Shown here: piece by piece, positions 53,032-62,904 of the stretch | Position numbering within the stretch: the first letter of the stretch is position 1 | How the letters are laid out: the number at the start of each line of letters is the position of its first letter | Source: Phyllobacterium lublinensis | GTDB taxonomy: Bacteria > Pseudomonadota > Alphaproteobacteria > Rhizobiales > Rhizobiaceae | DNA length: 64,000 nucleotides | Reading direction: 5' to 3' | Assembly: GCF_020164435.1 (NCBI RefSeq) | Contig: NZ_JAIUDQ010000019.1 | Coordinates: forward strand, 1 to 64,000 | The notes under the pieces: model-generated | What the model saw: the letters and a program-made list of their open reading frames with translations, nothing else | Told to the model about the DNA's origin: nothing | The model's database searches: none | Translations under genes and position numbers: made by a program

Positions 53032-54540
53032 TCATGTCTCCGAAGTTAGAACGCCAGCCTTTTCGCACCAATCCTTGACCGGCGCCAGTGCTGGATGGTC
53101 GATCACGCGATTCAAATAGGCTCGAATACGGGACAAGTGCTGCAGATAGACAGGTTTGCCGTCGCGTTCATCCAATCGTACGAAGATGCCAAGTATCTTG
53201 GCGTTTCGCTGCGCTGCCATGATCGCAAACGCCCTGCGGAACATGGGCTCGTCAAATGGTGCCGTCAATGTCTTGCGTTCGTCGATATAGGCAGCAAGCA
53301 GGCTATCCTGCAATTCCGTGGCGATTGTTACGCGCGCGTCGAAGATCAATGATGCCACATCATAGGCGGACGGCCCGATCATTGCATCCTGGAAATCGAT
53401 CAAGCCAACACGGCCCGCGCCCTGCACATCGTTGCGCCAAAGGATGTTGGGCGAGTGAACGTCACGCAACAACAAGCTCGTTTCCACATTAGTTAGTTGA
53501 CTAATTACGTGATCCCACGCTGCGATGTACTGTGCCTTTTTTTCAGCTGTCAGCGGTCTGCCGCTGAAACGCGGTACGTACCAATCGGACAGGAGCTCCA
53601 CTTCGATCATCATGGCATCACGGTCGAAGTTGTGGATATGATGTGGATAACCTTCGGCCGCATCGATGTCCTGCGGCCATGCATGCTGGTGAAGCTGCGC
53701 CAGCACGCGGACGGCCGCTTCATAGCGCTCCGGGATGGGAGCGCCGCTAACATCCAGCACACCGTCATTGCCCAGGTTCTCCAGCAGCAGAAAACCGTCA
53801 TCAAGGTCCTGCGCATGGATTTCCGGGACCCTGAAGCCCCATGCCTGCAACAGCCTGTCGATGGCAACGAATGCGGTAACCGATTGTGAGAGGTGGGCAA
53901 TCTGCATATAGGTCTTGCCATCGCGCAACACCGGCCCGCCAGGGTTGTACGGCGAGTTCATCAGGATGAGCGGTGTTTTCCCTCCAGCCGCTACGGTCTC
54001 GTATCCTCGCGCCGAGGCATCGCCCAGCAAATAGCGCCGCTCGGCGAACGGCAGGCCGGCGCGACCCAGAAATGTGCGGATCGCGAGGGATCGCTGGAGT
54101 CGCGCGACGGCAGCTCGCTCGCCGTCGATGATGGCCTTGCGCGCATCGCCCTCACTAAGCAGCGTCACGCGCAGACTCGGCTGCGGCAGTGCTTCGGCTC
54201 CCCTCTCTGGCCATTCCACCAGTACGACTCCATCGTCGAGAGCTTCGTCGAGGCCGAGTTCATCAAGTTCTTCAGCCGAAGACAGGCGGTAAAGATCGAC
54301 ATGGCTCACTGCGAGCCGCAGTTCCGGATAGGACTGGACGATCGTGAATGTGGGGCTTGGCACTTCGTAGCCATTGTCATCGGCAATGGTGCGGATGAGA
54401 CCGCGCGCCAGGGTCGATTTGCCTGCACCCAGATCACCTGACAGGGTCACGAGATCACCCTTGCGCAAGGATAGTGCGAGATCCTGGCCTAGTCGCTCAG
54501 TCTCCTCCGTGGTCGCAAGATGGATGGTAATCGGTGCCAT
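53032..54540 (-). CDS. tsaE: TsaE-AmgK fusion protein
   Basis: A 502-residue fusion. Residues about 1-150 are TsaE, the ATPase needed for t6A37 tRNA modification (Walker A SGDLGAGKST, PSPTFTIVQSY, HVDLYRL, LVEWPERG). Residues about 170-500 are an aminoglycoside-phosphotransferase-like kinase of the AmgK type, with LLRDVHSPNILW (catalytic Asp region) and LIDFQDAMIGP. AmgK phosphorylates MurNAc at C1 for peptidoglycan recycling. It sits next to the MurU-like gene. Confidence 0.9.
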   Translation of the reverse strand: MAPITIHLATTEETERLGQDLALSLRKGDLVTLSGDLGAGKSTLARGLIRTIADDNGYEVPSPTFTIVQSYPELRLAVSHVDLYRLSSAEELDELGLDEALDDGVVLVEWPERGAEALPQPSLRVTLLSEGDARKAIIDGERAAVARLQRSLAIRTFLGRAGLPFAERRYLLGDASARGYETVAAGGKTPLILMNSPYNPGGPVLRDGKTYMQIAHLSQSVTAFVAIDRLLQAWGFRVPEIHAQDLDDGFLLLENLGNDGVLDVSGAPIPERYEAAVRVLAQLHQHAWPQDIDAAEGYPHHIHNFDRDAMMIEVELLSDWYVPRFSGRPLTAEKKAQYIAAWDHVISQLTNVETSLLLRDVHSPNILWRNDVQGAGRVGLIDFQDAMIGPSAYDVASLIFDARVTIATELQDSLLAAYIDERKTLTAPFDEPMFRRAFAIMAAQRNAKILGIFVRLDERDGKPVYLQHLSRIRAYLNRVIDHPALAPVKDWCEKAGVLTSET

Positions 54541-54555
54541 TACGCGGCCAGCGCT

Positions 54556-57198
54556 CTATTCGGCCGCAATGCTGAATGTCCGCGCTTCCAAGGGGAAGCG
54601 GCAGGTAACAATCGTGCCCTTGCCTGCGGCGCTGTCGATGTCGACCCGTCCGCCATGCAATTCGACGAAACCCTTGACGATCGAAAGGCCCAGTCCCGCC
54701 CCACGCTTGCGACCCCCGTTCGGATAGGGCTGGAAGCGCTTGAAAATGCTGTTGAGGACATAGTCCGGCATGCCTGGACCGTGATCCTGCACGCTGAAGA
54801 TCATTTCGGCTTGCTCGCGCCAGCAGGCGAGTGTGACTGTGCTTCCTTCCGGCGCATAGTTGGCAGCGTTGCTCAGGAGATTCGCGAGGACCTGCTTGAC
54901 GCGGCTGGCATCGGCACGGAAAGAGCCGGTTCCCGGTGCGACGCGAATATCCAGAAGGATGTTGTGCTCTTTCAACCGTTCAGCGACTTTTTCCGAAGCC
55001 GTCGCGACCGCATCGGTAACCGATACGTCGCTGATGTCGAGCTCCATGATACCCGCATCGACAGTCGCCAGATCAAGAATATCGTTGACGATCGTCAGCA
55101 GGACTGATGACGAGCTGCCTATATGATCAAGGTAGTCGCGCTGGCGATCGTTGAGCGGTCCTGTCATGGGTGCCTGCAGCAACTCCGTGAAACCAATGAT
55201 GTTGGTCAAGGGAGAGCGCAACTCGTAGGACACGTGCTGCACGAAATCATTCTTCAGCTCATCGGTACGCTCGAGTGCCTCGTTCTTTTCCTTCAGGGCG
55301 CGCTCGACCTGCACGGAGTCGGTCACGTCGACGAAGGTGAGCATGGTCTGGCCATTCGGCAATGGAGCTGTGGCGTAAAAAAGTATCTTGTCGGTCGTAA
55401 GCTCGATATGACCGGAAAGCGACTGGCGCTCATCGTCAAAACCGGTGACTGTCGTGACGAAGCTTTCCCAATGCGCCGCGTCCGAAACCGGCTCGCAGAG
55501 CCGGCGGATAGCGGAGATATGCATGCCCTCCGCAATCTGTTCCCGCTTCAACGACCACAACGTGGCAAATGCCGGGTTGGACAGGCGGATCTTGCCGTCG
55601 GAACCGAAGACGGCAACGCCCTCGGCAAGATGATCCAACGTCTGCCCCTGTACCTTGATCAAGGTATTGTAACGGCTTTGCAGTTCCAGCTTTTCTGTCA
55701 GATTCTCGAAAACCCAGGTAACCCCGCCCTTCGGCTGCGGATTGACGATCACGCGCAGCGTGCGGCCGTCCGTCAAATACCAGATATGCTCCTGTGACTC
55801 GACGGAATGATAGGCGGAGAGCACGGTCTCCTTCCAGCGCCGCCAATCCGGCTGCTCCGGCAAGATACCGTCGCTGCGGAAGCGGTCGAGCAACATCCCG
55901 TTGTCGGGATTACTCTCCAGGAACGCTGTATCGAGGCCCCATAGCTTGGCAAATGCCTGATTAAAGAACTCCAGCTTGCGGTTGGCATCGAACATGGCAA
56001 CTGCTGAATTCAACTGATCCAGCGTGTCGGAATGATTGAGGACCGTGCGCTTGAACTCTTCACGGATGAGTTCAATCTCGCTGATATCCGTGGCAAGGCC
56101 GGCACTGCCGGCACTTCCGGCGACCTCGGCGACACGAAAGACGTGGCGGTCGCCGCCGACCACGGTAGAGAGCTGATCGTGAAAGCGCCGGCTTGTTGCC
56201 TTGTCCCGCTCAATACGCTCGCGGGCCTGGGCACCGAACAATTCCCGTGCCTCCGCAACGGCACTGCGTGCATCGCGAACATCCACGGCCTTGGCATAGG
56301 CCATATTGACCCAGCTGAGGCGGCCATCCCCATCGCGGCTCCAGGCCGGCATGTCAATGAACTCCAGCAGTCCGCGCAGGGTGCCAATGGCCTCGTTCAG
56401 TTGATAATTCTCGGTCTTTAGCAGCGCCTGCGCCGCCCGAGCCTCGCCGAGATTGATGAAACGGACGATGGCATAACCGCCTGAGGTGCGGCCCTGAACT
56501 TCCAGCGGCGCGCCTTTCGAGGTTTCGATCGCGATGTCGAACGGCCGAGCCTTTTCGCGCAGGGCCGAGATCGAGCGATCCAGCAAGCTCGCCGAATCCA
56601 TCTGAAGCCAACGACCAAACGCCAGGAACAGGGCCCGTGCCTCGGGCACGCCTATTTCTGGGGGCAGGCTGCCGATCAGGTTGGGCGTGCTTGACGTACC
56701 CTCCCAGACGATGATGCGCTGGTCCTTGAGATTGAGCAGCGACTCATTGCGCTGAACGGTTACGTTGAGATCTGCAACCTTGTCGCGCAACAGGCGGTTT
56801 TCGTGGGCGATGCGGCTGCGCTCGCGGATGAGCCAGCCTGCGGAAAGAAGAGCAGCACCCATGGCGCCGAGGAACATTGCAAACTGCACAACCTCGAACG
56901 TACCCACATCCACGCCAAATGGTGTGTTTATCCTGCCGAACGCTTCCTCGGCATGCGCGGGACCAACCGATGTTACCAGGAACGGTAAGGCCGAGCTTGC
57001 GCCGGCCAGCAGTGCCCGCAATTTCGTCAGCACGGATCGTCCCAATGCTGCATGCTTCCCGCGAACATCACCTGTATCAATCGTGTTCCAATATGGCCGC
57101 AAACCGTTCTCGCCCCATCCAGACGAATGCTGCTGTTCCCATCCTTGCGACTTTTCAATCACTTGGCCCACCTGGAAAACAGCGTCATCCCGAATCAC
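54556..57198 (-). CDS. divL: DivL-type PAS sensor pseudokinase, Tyr in place of phospho-His
   Basis: An 880-residue protein with two N-terminal hydrophobic segments (about 62-80 and 104-122), PAS-like domains through about residue 620, then a histidine-kinase core. In the HisKA motif the phosphoacceptor is Tyr658 (HVSYELRSPLTNI; codon at 55227-55225). That substitution is the hallmark of DivL, which controls CckA-CtrA in the cell cycle. The ATP-binding boxes look intact (LANLLSNAANYA, DHGPGMPD, RGAGLGLSI). It is the first gene of divL-tsaE/amgK-murU. The start is uncertain. Confidence 0.85.
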   Translation of the reverse strand: MIRDDAVFQVGQVIEKSQGWEQQHSSGWGENGLRPYWNTIDTGDVRGKHAALGRSVLTKLRALLAGASSALPFLVTSVGPAHAEEAFGRINTPFGVDVGTFEVVQFAMFLGAMGAALLSAGWLIRERSRIAHENRLLRDKVADLNVTVQRNESLLNLKDQRIIVWEGTSSTPNLIGSLPPEIGVPEARALFLAFGRWLQMDSASLLDRSISALREKARPFDIAIETSKGAPLEVQGRTSGGYAIVRFINLGEARAAQALLKTENYQLNEAIGTLRGLLEFIDMPAWSRDGDGRLSWVNMAYAKAVDVRDARSAVAEARELFGAQARERIERDKATSRRFHDQLSTVVGGDRHVFRVAEVAGSAGSAGLATDISEIELIREEFKRTVLNHSDTLDQLNSAVAMFDANRKLEFFNQAFAKLWGLDTAFLESNPDNGMLLDRFRSDGILPEQPDWRRWKETVLSAYHSVESQEHIWYLTDGRTLRVIVNPQPKGGVTWVFENLTEKLELQSRYNTLIKVQGQTLDHLAEGVAVFGSDGKIRLSNPAFATLWSLKREQIAEGMHISAIRRLCEPVSDAAHWESFVTTVTGFDDERQSLSGHIELTTDKILFYATAPLPNGQTMLTFVDVTDSVQVERALKEKNEALERTDELKNDFVQHVSYELRSPLTNIIGFTELLQAPMTGPLNDRQRDYLDHIGSSSSVLLTIVNDILDLATVDAGIMELDISDVSVTDAVATASEKVAERLKEHNILLDIRVAPGTGSFRADASRVKQVLANLLSNAANYAPEGSTVTLACWREQAEMIFSVQDHGPGMPDYVLNSIFKRFQPYPNGGRKRGAGLGLSIVKGFVELHGGRVDIDSAAGKGTIVTCRFPLEARTFSIAAE

Positions 57199-57239
57199 TA
57201 GAATAAACCTTGCGCGAATCGACGGGAAGAACTGGGCGC

Positions 57240-57278
57240 AAAAAAGAAAGCCGAAGAATTTGTCAATCCTTCGGCTTC
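57240..57278 (-). terminator. Terminator of ahcY
   Basis: AAGCCGAAG (57248-57256) pairs with CTTCGGCTT (57269-57277). On the minus strand a T-run (CTTTCTTTTTTG) follows. It lies just past the ahcY stop and ahead of divL. Confidence 0.85.
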
Positions 57279-57306
57279 CATATCTTGTGGGTATATACTG
57301 ATCAGA

Positions 57307-58707
57307 TCAATATCTGTAGTGGTCCGACTTGAATGGACCGTTTGGCGTTACACCAATATAGGCTGCCTGTTCTTCCGAAAGAACCGACAATTTGGCGCCG
57401 AGCTTGTCGAGATGCAGGCGGGCAACCTTTTCGTCGAGGTGCTTCGGCAGAACGTAGACCTCATTCTTGTACTGCTCGCCGCGACTATAGAGCTCGATCT
57501 GTGCCAGCACCTGGTTGGTGAAGGAAGCGGACATGACGAAGCTTGGATGACCCGTAGCATTGCCAAGATTCAGCAGGCGGCCTTCCGAAAGAAGCAGCAG
57601 ACGCTTGCCATCCGGGAAGGAGATCATGTCGACCTGCGGCTTGATGTTGTTCCACTTCAGATTGCGCAATGCGGCGACCTGGATTTCATTGTCGAAGTGG
57701 CCGATATTGCCGACAATCACCATGTCCTTCATCTTGCGCATCGTGTCGATGGTGATGACGTCCTTGTTGCCGGTCGTCGTGATGATGATGTCGGCCGTGG
57801 GGGCCGCGTCCTCAAGCGTGACGACTTCGAAACCGTCCATGGCTGCCTGGAGTGCGCAGATCGGGTCGACTTCAGTGACCTTGACGCGAGCGCCGGCGCC
57901 ATTCAGCGATTGGGCCGAGCCCTTGCCGACATCGCCATAGCCACAGACGACGGCGACCTTGCCGGCCATCATGACGTCGGTAGCGCGACGGATACCGTCG
58001 ACCAGCGACTCCTTGCAGCCATATTTGTTGTCGAACTTCGACTTGGTGACACTGTCATTGACGTTGATGGCCGGGAAGGGCAACAACCCCTTCTTCTGCA
58101 ACTGGTAAAGGCGATTGACGCCCGTCGTGGTTTCTTCGGTAACGCCCTTGATGGCGTCGCGCTGCCGGGTGAAGAATCCAGGTGTTTCCTTCATGCGCTT
58201 CTTGATCTGCGCGAAGAGGATTTCCTCTTCTTCGCTTTCCGGCTTTGACAGGACGTCCTCACCAGCTTCGGCACGGGCACCAATCAGGATGTACATGGTA
58301 GCATCGCCACCATCATCAAGAATCATGTTTGACGGCTGACCATCCGGCCACTGGAATATCTGATCGGTATAGGTCCAGTATTCTTCCAGCGTCTCGCCCT
58401 TGACTGCAAAAACCGGAGTTCCGGTAGCAGCGATCGCCGCGGCAGCGTGATCCTGTGTCGAGAAGATGTTGCACGAAGCCCAGCGCACCTTAGCACCAAG
58501 CGCCTGCAGGGTTTCGATGAGGACGGCCGTCTGGATCGTCATGTGCAACGATCCGGTTATGCGGGCGCCCTTGAGCGGCTGCGACTGCCCGAACTCTTCG
58601 CGACTTGCCATCAAGCCGGGCATTTCGGTTTCGGCGATTTCAATTTCCTTGCGGCCCCATGCGGCCAGCTCAAGGTCCTTGACGATAAAATCCTGGTTCT
58701 CGGCCAT
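57307..58707 (-). CDS. ahcY: Adenosylhomocysteinase
   Basis: A 466-residue NAD-dependent enzyme that splits S-adenosylhomocysteine, removing the inhibitor of methyltransferases. It shows [33 protein letters not shown], the NAD loop [13 protein letters not shown] and the C-terminal FKSDHYRY. The length is normal. GGAG lies nine bases before the ATG. I looked for an SAH or SAM riboswitch in the 179 bases upstream and saw none. Confidence 0.97.
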   Translation of the reverse strand: MAENQDFIVKDLELAAWGRKEIEIAETEMPGLMASREEFGQSQPLKGARITGSLHMTIQTAVLIETLQALGAKVRWASCNIFSTQDHAAAAIAATGTPVFAVKGETLEEYWTYTDQIFQWPDGQPSNMILDDGGDATMYILIGARAEAGEDVLSKPESEEEEILFAQIKKRMKETPGFFTRQRDAIKGVTEETTTGVNRLYQLQKKGLLPFPAINVNDSVTKSKFDNKYGCKESLVDGIRRATDVMMAGKVAVVCGYGDVGKGSAQSLNGAGARVKVTEVDPICALQAAMDGFEVVTLEDAAPTADIIITTTGNKDVITIDTMRKMKDMVIVGNIGHFDNEIQVAALRNLKWNNIKPQVDMISFPDGKRLLLLSEGRLLNLGNATGHPSFVMSASFTNQVLAQIELYSRGEQYKNEVYVLPKHLDEKVARLHLDKLGAKLSVLSEEQAAYIGVTPNGPFKSDHYRY

Positions 58708-58886
58708 CTCAATCAGCTCCGTCGTTCAGTGTTCCGTTTGGCCGCGCTCGATCAATCGGGCGGCCGGAGATGGGCTTGACTAGCAGATTAGGCATCAACG
58801 CACAATGGGATATAAAGAAATCCTTATGCGTGCATATGGCGCAGCGGGTTTTGGGAAGGAAATGCCAGCAGCAGTGGCGCGGCAGG

Positions 58887-59201
58887 TCAGGCTTCCTCGC
58901 CAAACTTGTCCGCGATCAAAGCACCCAGCGCCTTCATGACTTCAATGGCCTGAAGTCCGGAGGCGCTGACCTTGATGGAGCATCCGGGCGATGCAGCGAG
59001 CATCATAAGGCCCATGATCGATGTTCCCCCAACGGTCATGCCATCCTTCTCGACGCGGACGTGGGCGTCATAGCCGTCGACCAGCTGGACAAACTTCGCC
59101 GATGCGCGCGCATGCAAGCCGCGGCGGTTGATGATCTCGAACGACTCCACAAGTGCATTATCCGGATCAAACGTGCCGGTTGTTTCCGCAGTCAGGCGCA
59201 T
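58887..59201 (-). CDS. ptsH: Phosphocarrier protein HPr
   Basis: A 104-residue HPr. The His that accepts phosphate from EI is in RRGLHARASAKF (His30 in this numbering). The regulatory Ser for HPr kinase is present in GGTSIMGLM (Ser61). Both sites are intact, so the short HprK nearby can regulate it. EI is not in the window and no sugar-specific permease is encoded nearby, as in regulatory PTS of alphaproteobacteria. Confidence 0.93.
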   Translation of the reverse strand: MRLTAETTGTFDPDNALVESFEIINRRGLHARASAKFVQLVDGYDAHVRVEKDGMTVGGTSIMGLMMLAASPGCSIKVSASGLQAIEVMKALGALIADKFGEEA

Positions 59202-59210
59202 CCATACCCT

Positions 59211-59612
59211 CTATTTGGCTGTCAGCACCTGGCTGGCCACGTTGATATATTTCCGTCCCGCATCCTGGCCTTCCCGCAATGACGCGGCCATGTCATTGGT
59301 GACGCGCACGCTGGAAAGCTTGATCAGCATCGGCAGGTTAACGCCAGCGATCACCTCTATCCGTCCCGACTCCATCACGGAAATCGCGAGATTGGAAGGT
59401 GTACCACCAAACATGTCCGTCAGAATGATGACGCCCGAACCATTGTCGGCACGTGCAACGGCATCGACGATGTCGCGCCGGCGCTGCTCCATATCATCAT
59501 CCGCGCCGATCGACACGGTTTCCAAATACTCCTGCTGGCCGACAACATGCTCCACGGCATGATGAAACTCCTCGGCCAGTCTTCCGTGCGTCACAAGCAC
59601 GAGTCCGATCAT
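59211..59612 (-). CDS. PTS EIIA component, mannose-type
   Basis: A 133-residue EIIA of the mannose family. The phosphorylatable His9 lies in LVLVTHGRLAEEF and the family block is VIILTDMFGGTPSNLA. There is no EIIB or EIIC gene, so it is a regulatory protein rather than part of a sugar transporter. It begins just upstream of ptsH on the same strand. Confidence 0.92.
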   Translation of the reverse strand: MIGLVLVTHGRLAEEFHHAVEHVVGQQEYLETVSIGADDDMEQRRRDIVDAVARADNGSGVIILTDMFGGTPSNLAISVMESGRIEVIAGVNLPMLIKLSSVRVTNDMAASLREGQDAGRKYINVASQVLTAK

Positions 59613-59792
59613 TCTGAAACTGCTCCTGTCGCGCCAGCCCCTTGGGAGAAGGCTTTTATCTGCGCATTGAATGCCCCGTTTGGCAGGTGTCGCATTCTGG
59701 CAGGACGAATCGTGAAGGCAAGTGGAAAAATGGCGCTTAAAAGACAGTCGGTCACTTTCTTGCAGTATAACATGTCAAGCAATTGGATTATT

Positions 59793-60254
59793 TTACCTTT
59801 TTTTCCATTGTGGGTAGAAAAGCCTGGCCTCTATGGCGCGGCATGCAGCTTCAATCTCGCGTTGTGGTAGCAAAATATGAGGGACGCAGACACCCTCCAG
59901 TTGTATTTCGGCTCCATCCGCAAACCGTACGGCACGATCAGCTTCGATCAACTCAGCGACCAGATGGATCACGGCGACAGCCTCGTGATCGACCTCGTGC
60001 AGCCCGGAACCACGCACTTCCAGACCACCGCGCAACGCCGCGGGGACGCTGCAGATCAGCCGCCCGGATACTGCCTGCAGCCGGCATTGATCATCGCTAA
60101 CGACGGCCGCAAATATTGCCCTGGCAATCGCCCGGTCAATGAGCGCGCGTGCCACGGAGGATTTGCCGGCACCCGAGGGTCCACAGATCAGGACGCCACG
60201 ATCTCCAACAACAACTGCCGTTGCATGCACAAGCTGACCAGCACTATCGATCAT
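59793..60254 (-). CDS. hprK: HPr kinase/phosphorylase, short form
   Basis: A 153-residue HprK with the P-loop ICGPSGAGKSS and EVRGSGLHEV (HPr-binding/phosphorylase region). It lacks the N-terminal domain of the 310-residue Firmicutes enzyme, as usual in alphaproteobacteria. It phosphorylates the HPr Ser and links PTS state to ChvG. Its ATG overlaps the chvG stop by one base (TGATG), so the two are coupled. Confidence 0.93.
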   Translation of the reverse strand: MIDSAGQLVHATAVVVGDRGVLICGPSGAGKSSVARALIDRAIARAIFAAVVSDDQCRLQAVSGRLICSVPAALRGGLEVRGSGLHEVDHEAVAVIHLVAELIEADRAVRFADGAEIQLEGVCVPHILLPQREIEAACRAIEARLFYPQWKKR

Positions 60255-62041
60255 CAGACCTCGACTGGAAGAATGGCGGTGAAGCGAGCGCCGAGATAAT
60301 TGTCGGAATCGTTCGGATCGATAATGTTCTCGGCATTCAACGTGCCGCCATGGGCTTCGATGATCTGGCGGCTGATGGACAGGCCAAGACCGGAATTCTG
60401 GCCAAAAGCCTCGCCCGAGGGCCGGTCGGTATAGAAGCGCTCGAAAATGCGATCAATCTGTTCAACGCGGATGCCGGGACCATTGTCCTCCACCAGGATG
60501 CGGATGCGGTCGCCCATGTGCTGAAGCGTAACAGTGATCACACCGTCTTGCTCAGGCACGAAGGAGCGGGCATTCTCGATCAGGTTGGATACCACCTGCC
60601 CCAAGCGCAAGTCGTGGCCGACGACAAAAAAGCCCTTCCTGTTGTTCGGCAGCTTGCCGACGACATATTCGATCCGGGTGTCCTTCTTGTTGCGCCTGAC
60701 TTCGCGGGCGGCCGTGACCAGATTGCCAAGCAGCAGCCGGAGATCGACGTGTTCGGAGTCCTCGCGGGCTAATTCGGCGTCGAGGCGCGAAGCGTCGGAG
60801 ATATCGGTGATGAGACGATCGAGCCGGCGCACATCATGCTGGATGACATCCATCAATCGTTTCTTGGAATCCTCGCTTTTGGCCAGCGGCAATGTCTCGA
60901 CAGCGCTTCGCAGCGAGGTAAGCGGATTCTTCAGCTCATGACTGACATCCGCAGCAAAGCTTTCGATCGATTCGATCCGGGCATACAGCGCATTGGTCAT
61001 GTCGCGAATGGACGTTGAAAGATGGCCGATTTCGTCCTGGCGCTCGGAGAAATCGGGGATCTCCTCCCGATTCTTCACACCGTGACGGACCCGATCAGCG
61101 GCAGCCGCAAGGCGGCGCAGCGGATTGGCGATGGTCGAAGCCAGGAACAGCGACAGGATTGCCATGACAAGTGCCGCGACCGTGAAGACGCGGATGATTG
61201 CAAAGCGCTCACCCTGGACGATCTTGTCGATATCGCCGCCCTCGGTAGACAGCAAAAGAACGCCAAGCACGGCGCGGAAACGCTGGATGGGCACAGCCAC
61301 CGAAACGACCTGTTCGCCCTTTTCGGTCATGCGCACGACGGTAGCTGGCGCGCCCGTCAACGCCTTCACGATTTCAGGGTAGGACGATCCGTTGCCGCCC
61401 GGCTGCTCCTGGTAGATCGGCAGGTCGCTACGGCGCAGCAGACGCGTCATGCGGTTGGTCAGCCGCTCGAAAAAGCTCGGTTCCTCGCCGTCGATCGGCG
61501 GCAGCTCATAGCGCAGCACTTGGCCGCGGGAATAAAGATGGCGGGAATCAAGCAGGAGATTGGAGTCGCGATCGTAAATGCGTGCCCGCGTACGTGTCGG
61601 CGAAATCAGCCGCCGCAAGACAGGTGCTACCCGTTCGGGATTGATAGGAAAATCGAGATTGTCGAGAACATCCGGCGTGGGCGTGATGCTTTGGCCGGCC
61701 TGCAGTTCCAGCAGCTTCTCCGGGTCGATCGCAATGGAATTCGTATCGACCGTCGCCGACGAGGCGATCGCCCCGGCGATGATTTCGCCCTGTGTCATCA
61801 AGCTTTCGACACGGGCATCAATCAGCCCGTCACGGAACTGATTAAGGTACATGATTCCTGACAGGAGCACCGCAAGGCCAGCAAGGTTGAGAAAGAGGAT
61901 GCGCCGGGTGAGGCTCGAAAACAGGTAGTTACCGAAAACGCGATTGAGCGGCTTGAAGAACCGCCTCAAGGCGAGCGACCGCTTCCGGCGCATGACGGCA
62001 CTCTTGCGGGTAATGCTGCCGCTTTGAAGCTGGGCTACCAT
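60254..62041 (-). CDS. chvG: Sensor histidine kinase ChvG
   Basis: A 595-residue membrane sensor. Transmembrane helices lie at about 47-65 and 281-301, with a periplasmic domain between. A HAMP domain (about 302-355) follows, then the phosphoacceptor His368 in FAADVSHELKNPL and the ATP-binding boxes (NLIENARSF, VEDNGPGI, GLGLSISRQII). The ChvG/ExoS family responds to acid, envelope or host signals in rhizobia, Agrobacterium and Brucella (BvrS). It is coupled to hprK. Confidence 0.94.
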   Translation of the reverse strand: MVAQLQSGSITRKSAVMRRKRSLALRRFFKPLNRVFGNYLFSSLTRRILFLNLAGLAVLLSGIMYLNQFRDGLIDARVESLMTQGEIIAGAIASSATVDTNSIAIDPEKLLELQAGQSITPTPDVLDNLDFPINPERVAPVLRRLISPTRTRARIYDRDSNLLLDSRHLYSRGQVLRYELPPIDGEEPSFFERLTNRMTRLLRRSDLPIYQEQPGGNGSSYPEIVKALTGAPATVVRMTEKGEQVVSVAVPIQRFRAVLGVLLLSTEGGDIDKIVQGERFAIIRVFTVAALVMAILSLFLASTIANPLRRLAAAADRVRHGVKNREEIPDFSERQDEIGHLSTSIRDMTNALYARIESIESFAADVSHELKNPLTSLRSAVETLPLAKSEDSKKRLMDVIQHDVRRLDRLITDISDASRLDAELAREDSEHVDLRLLLGNLVTAAREVRRNKKDTRIEYVVGKLPNNRKGFFVVGHDLRLGQVVSNLIENARSFVPEQDGVITVTLQHMGDRIRILVEDNGPGIRVEQIDRIFERFYTDRPSGEAFGQNSGLGLSISRQIIEAHGGTLNAENIIDPNDSDNYLGARFTAILPVEV

Positions 62042-62184
62042 TTCTGCCTCAGAAAATCCTAAAGTCAGGCTGTCTCATTGCATTCATGCTGCGTTGAGAC
62101 AACCTTGTTCTACAGCGGATCACGTGCCTGTGAAAGCAACAGCCACCTCCCGCTCAGTGTACGCGATACTGCCTCGCAGCGATA

Positions 62185-62904
62185 TCAGGTTTCGCGGAAG
62201 CGATAGCCAACGCCATAGAGCGTCTCGATCATGTCGAAATCGTCATCAACGACTTTGAACTTCTTGCGAAGGCGCTTGATATGGCTATCGATGGTTCGGT
62301 CGTCAACATAGACCTGCTCATCATAGGCGGCATCCATCAGCGCGTCGCGGCTTTTGACCACGCCCGGGCGCTGCGCGAGGGAATGCAGGATAAGAAACTC
62401 CGTGACGGTAAGCGTCACCGGCTCACCCATCCAGGTACAAGTGTGACGCTCCTGATCCATGACGAGTTGCCCGCGTTCGAGCGATTTGGCCTGGACGCTG
62501 CCGGGCTTTGCTGCACTTTCGCGCGCTGCGACGCGGCGCAGGACCGCCTTGACACGCTCGACCAGCAGGCGCTGCGAGAACGGCTTGGTGATGAAATCGT
62601 CAGCACCCATCTTGAGGCCGAACAGTTCGTCTATCTCGTCATCCTTTGACGTCAGGAAGATAACGGGAAGGTCGGATTTCTGGCGCAAGCGGCGCAAAAG
62701 CTCCATTCCGTCCATACGGGGCATCTTGATGTCGAAAATAGCGAGGTTAGGCGGGCGAGCCATCAGACCGTCAAGCGCCGAGGCACCGTCCGTGTACGTT
62801 TCCACACGGTAGCCTTCTGATTCAAGCGCAATCGATACCGAGGTCAGAATGTTGCGGTCGTCATCGACGAGCGCGATTGTTTGCATTGCGGGTACTTCCC
62901 TCAT
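62185..62904 (-). CDS. chvI: Response regulator ChvI
   Basis: An OmpR-type regulator of 239 residues. The receiver domain has phospho-Asp in [11 protein letters not shown] and the C-terminal winged helix ends in [19 protein letters not shown]. Relatives (ChvI, BvrR) control envelope and symbiosis or virulence genes. The start may be the ATG at 62904 (AAGGA upstream) or the family-typical [10 protein letters not shown] at 62886. chvG follows 143 bases downstream. Confidence 0.94.
   Translation of the reverse strand: MREVPAMQTIALVDDDRNILTSVSIALESEGYRVETYTDGASALDGLMARPPNLAIFDIKMPRMDGMELLRRLRQKSDLPVIFLTSKDDEIDELFGLKMGADDFITKPFSQRLLVERVKAVLRRVAARESAAKPGSVQAKSLERGQLVMDQERHTCTWMGEPVTLTVTEFLILHSLAQRPGVVKSRDALMDAAYDEQVYVDDRTIDSHIKRLRKKFKVVDDDFDMIETLYGVGYRFRET

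Noticed and set aside
58708-58886. Possible SAH or SAM riboswitch ahead of ahcY
   Set aside because: The leader shows only one weak hairpin (GGCCGCC/GCGGCC-like) and none of the conserved core that I know for these classes.
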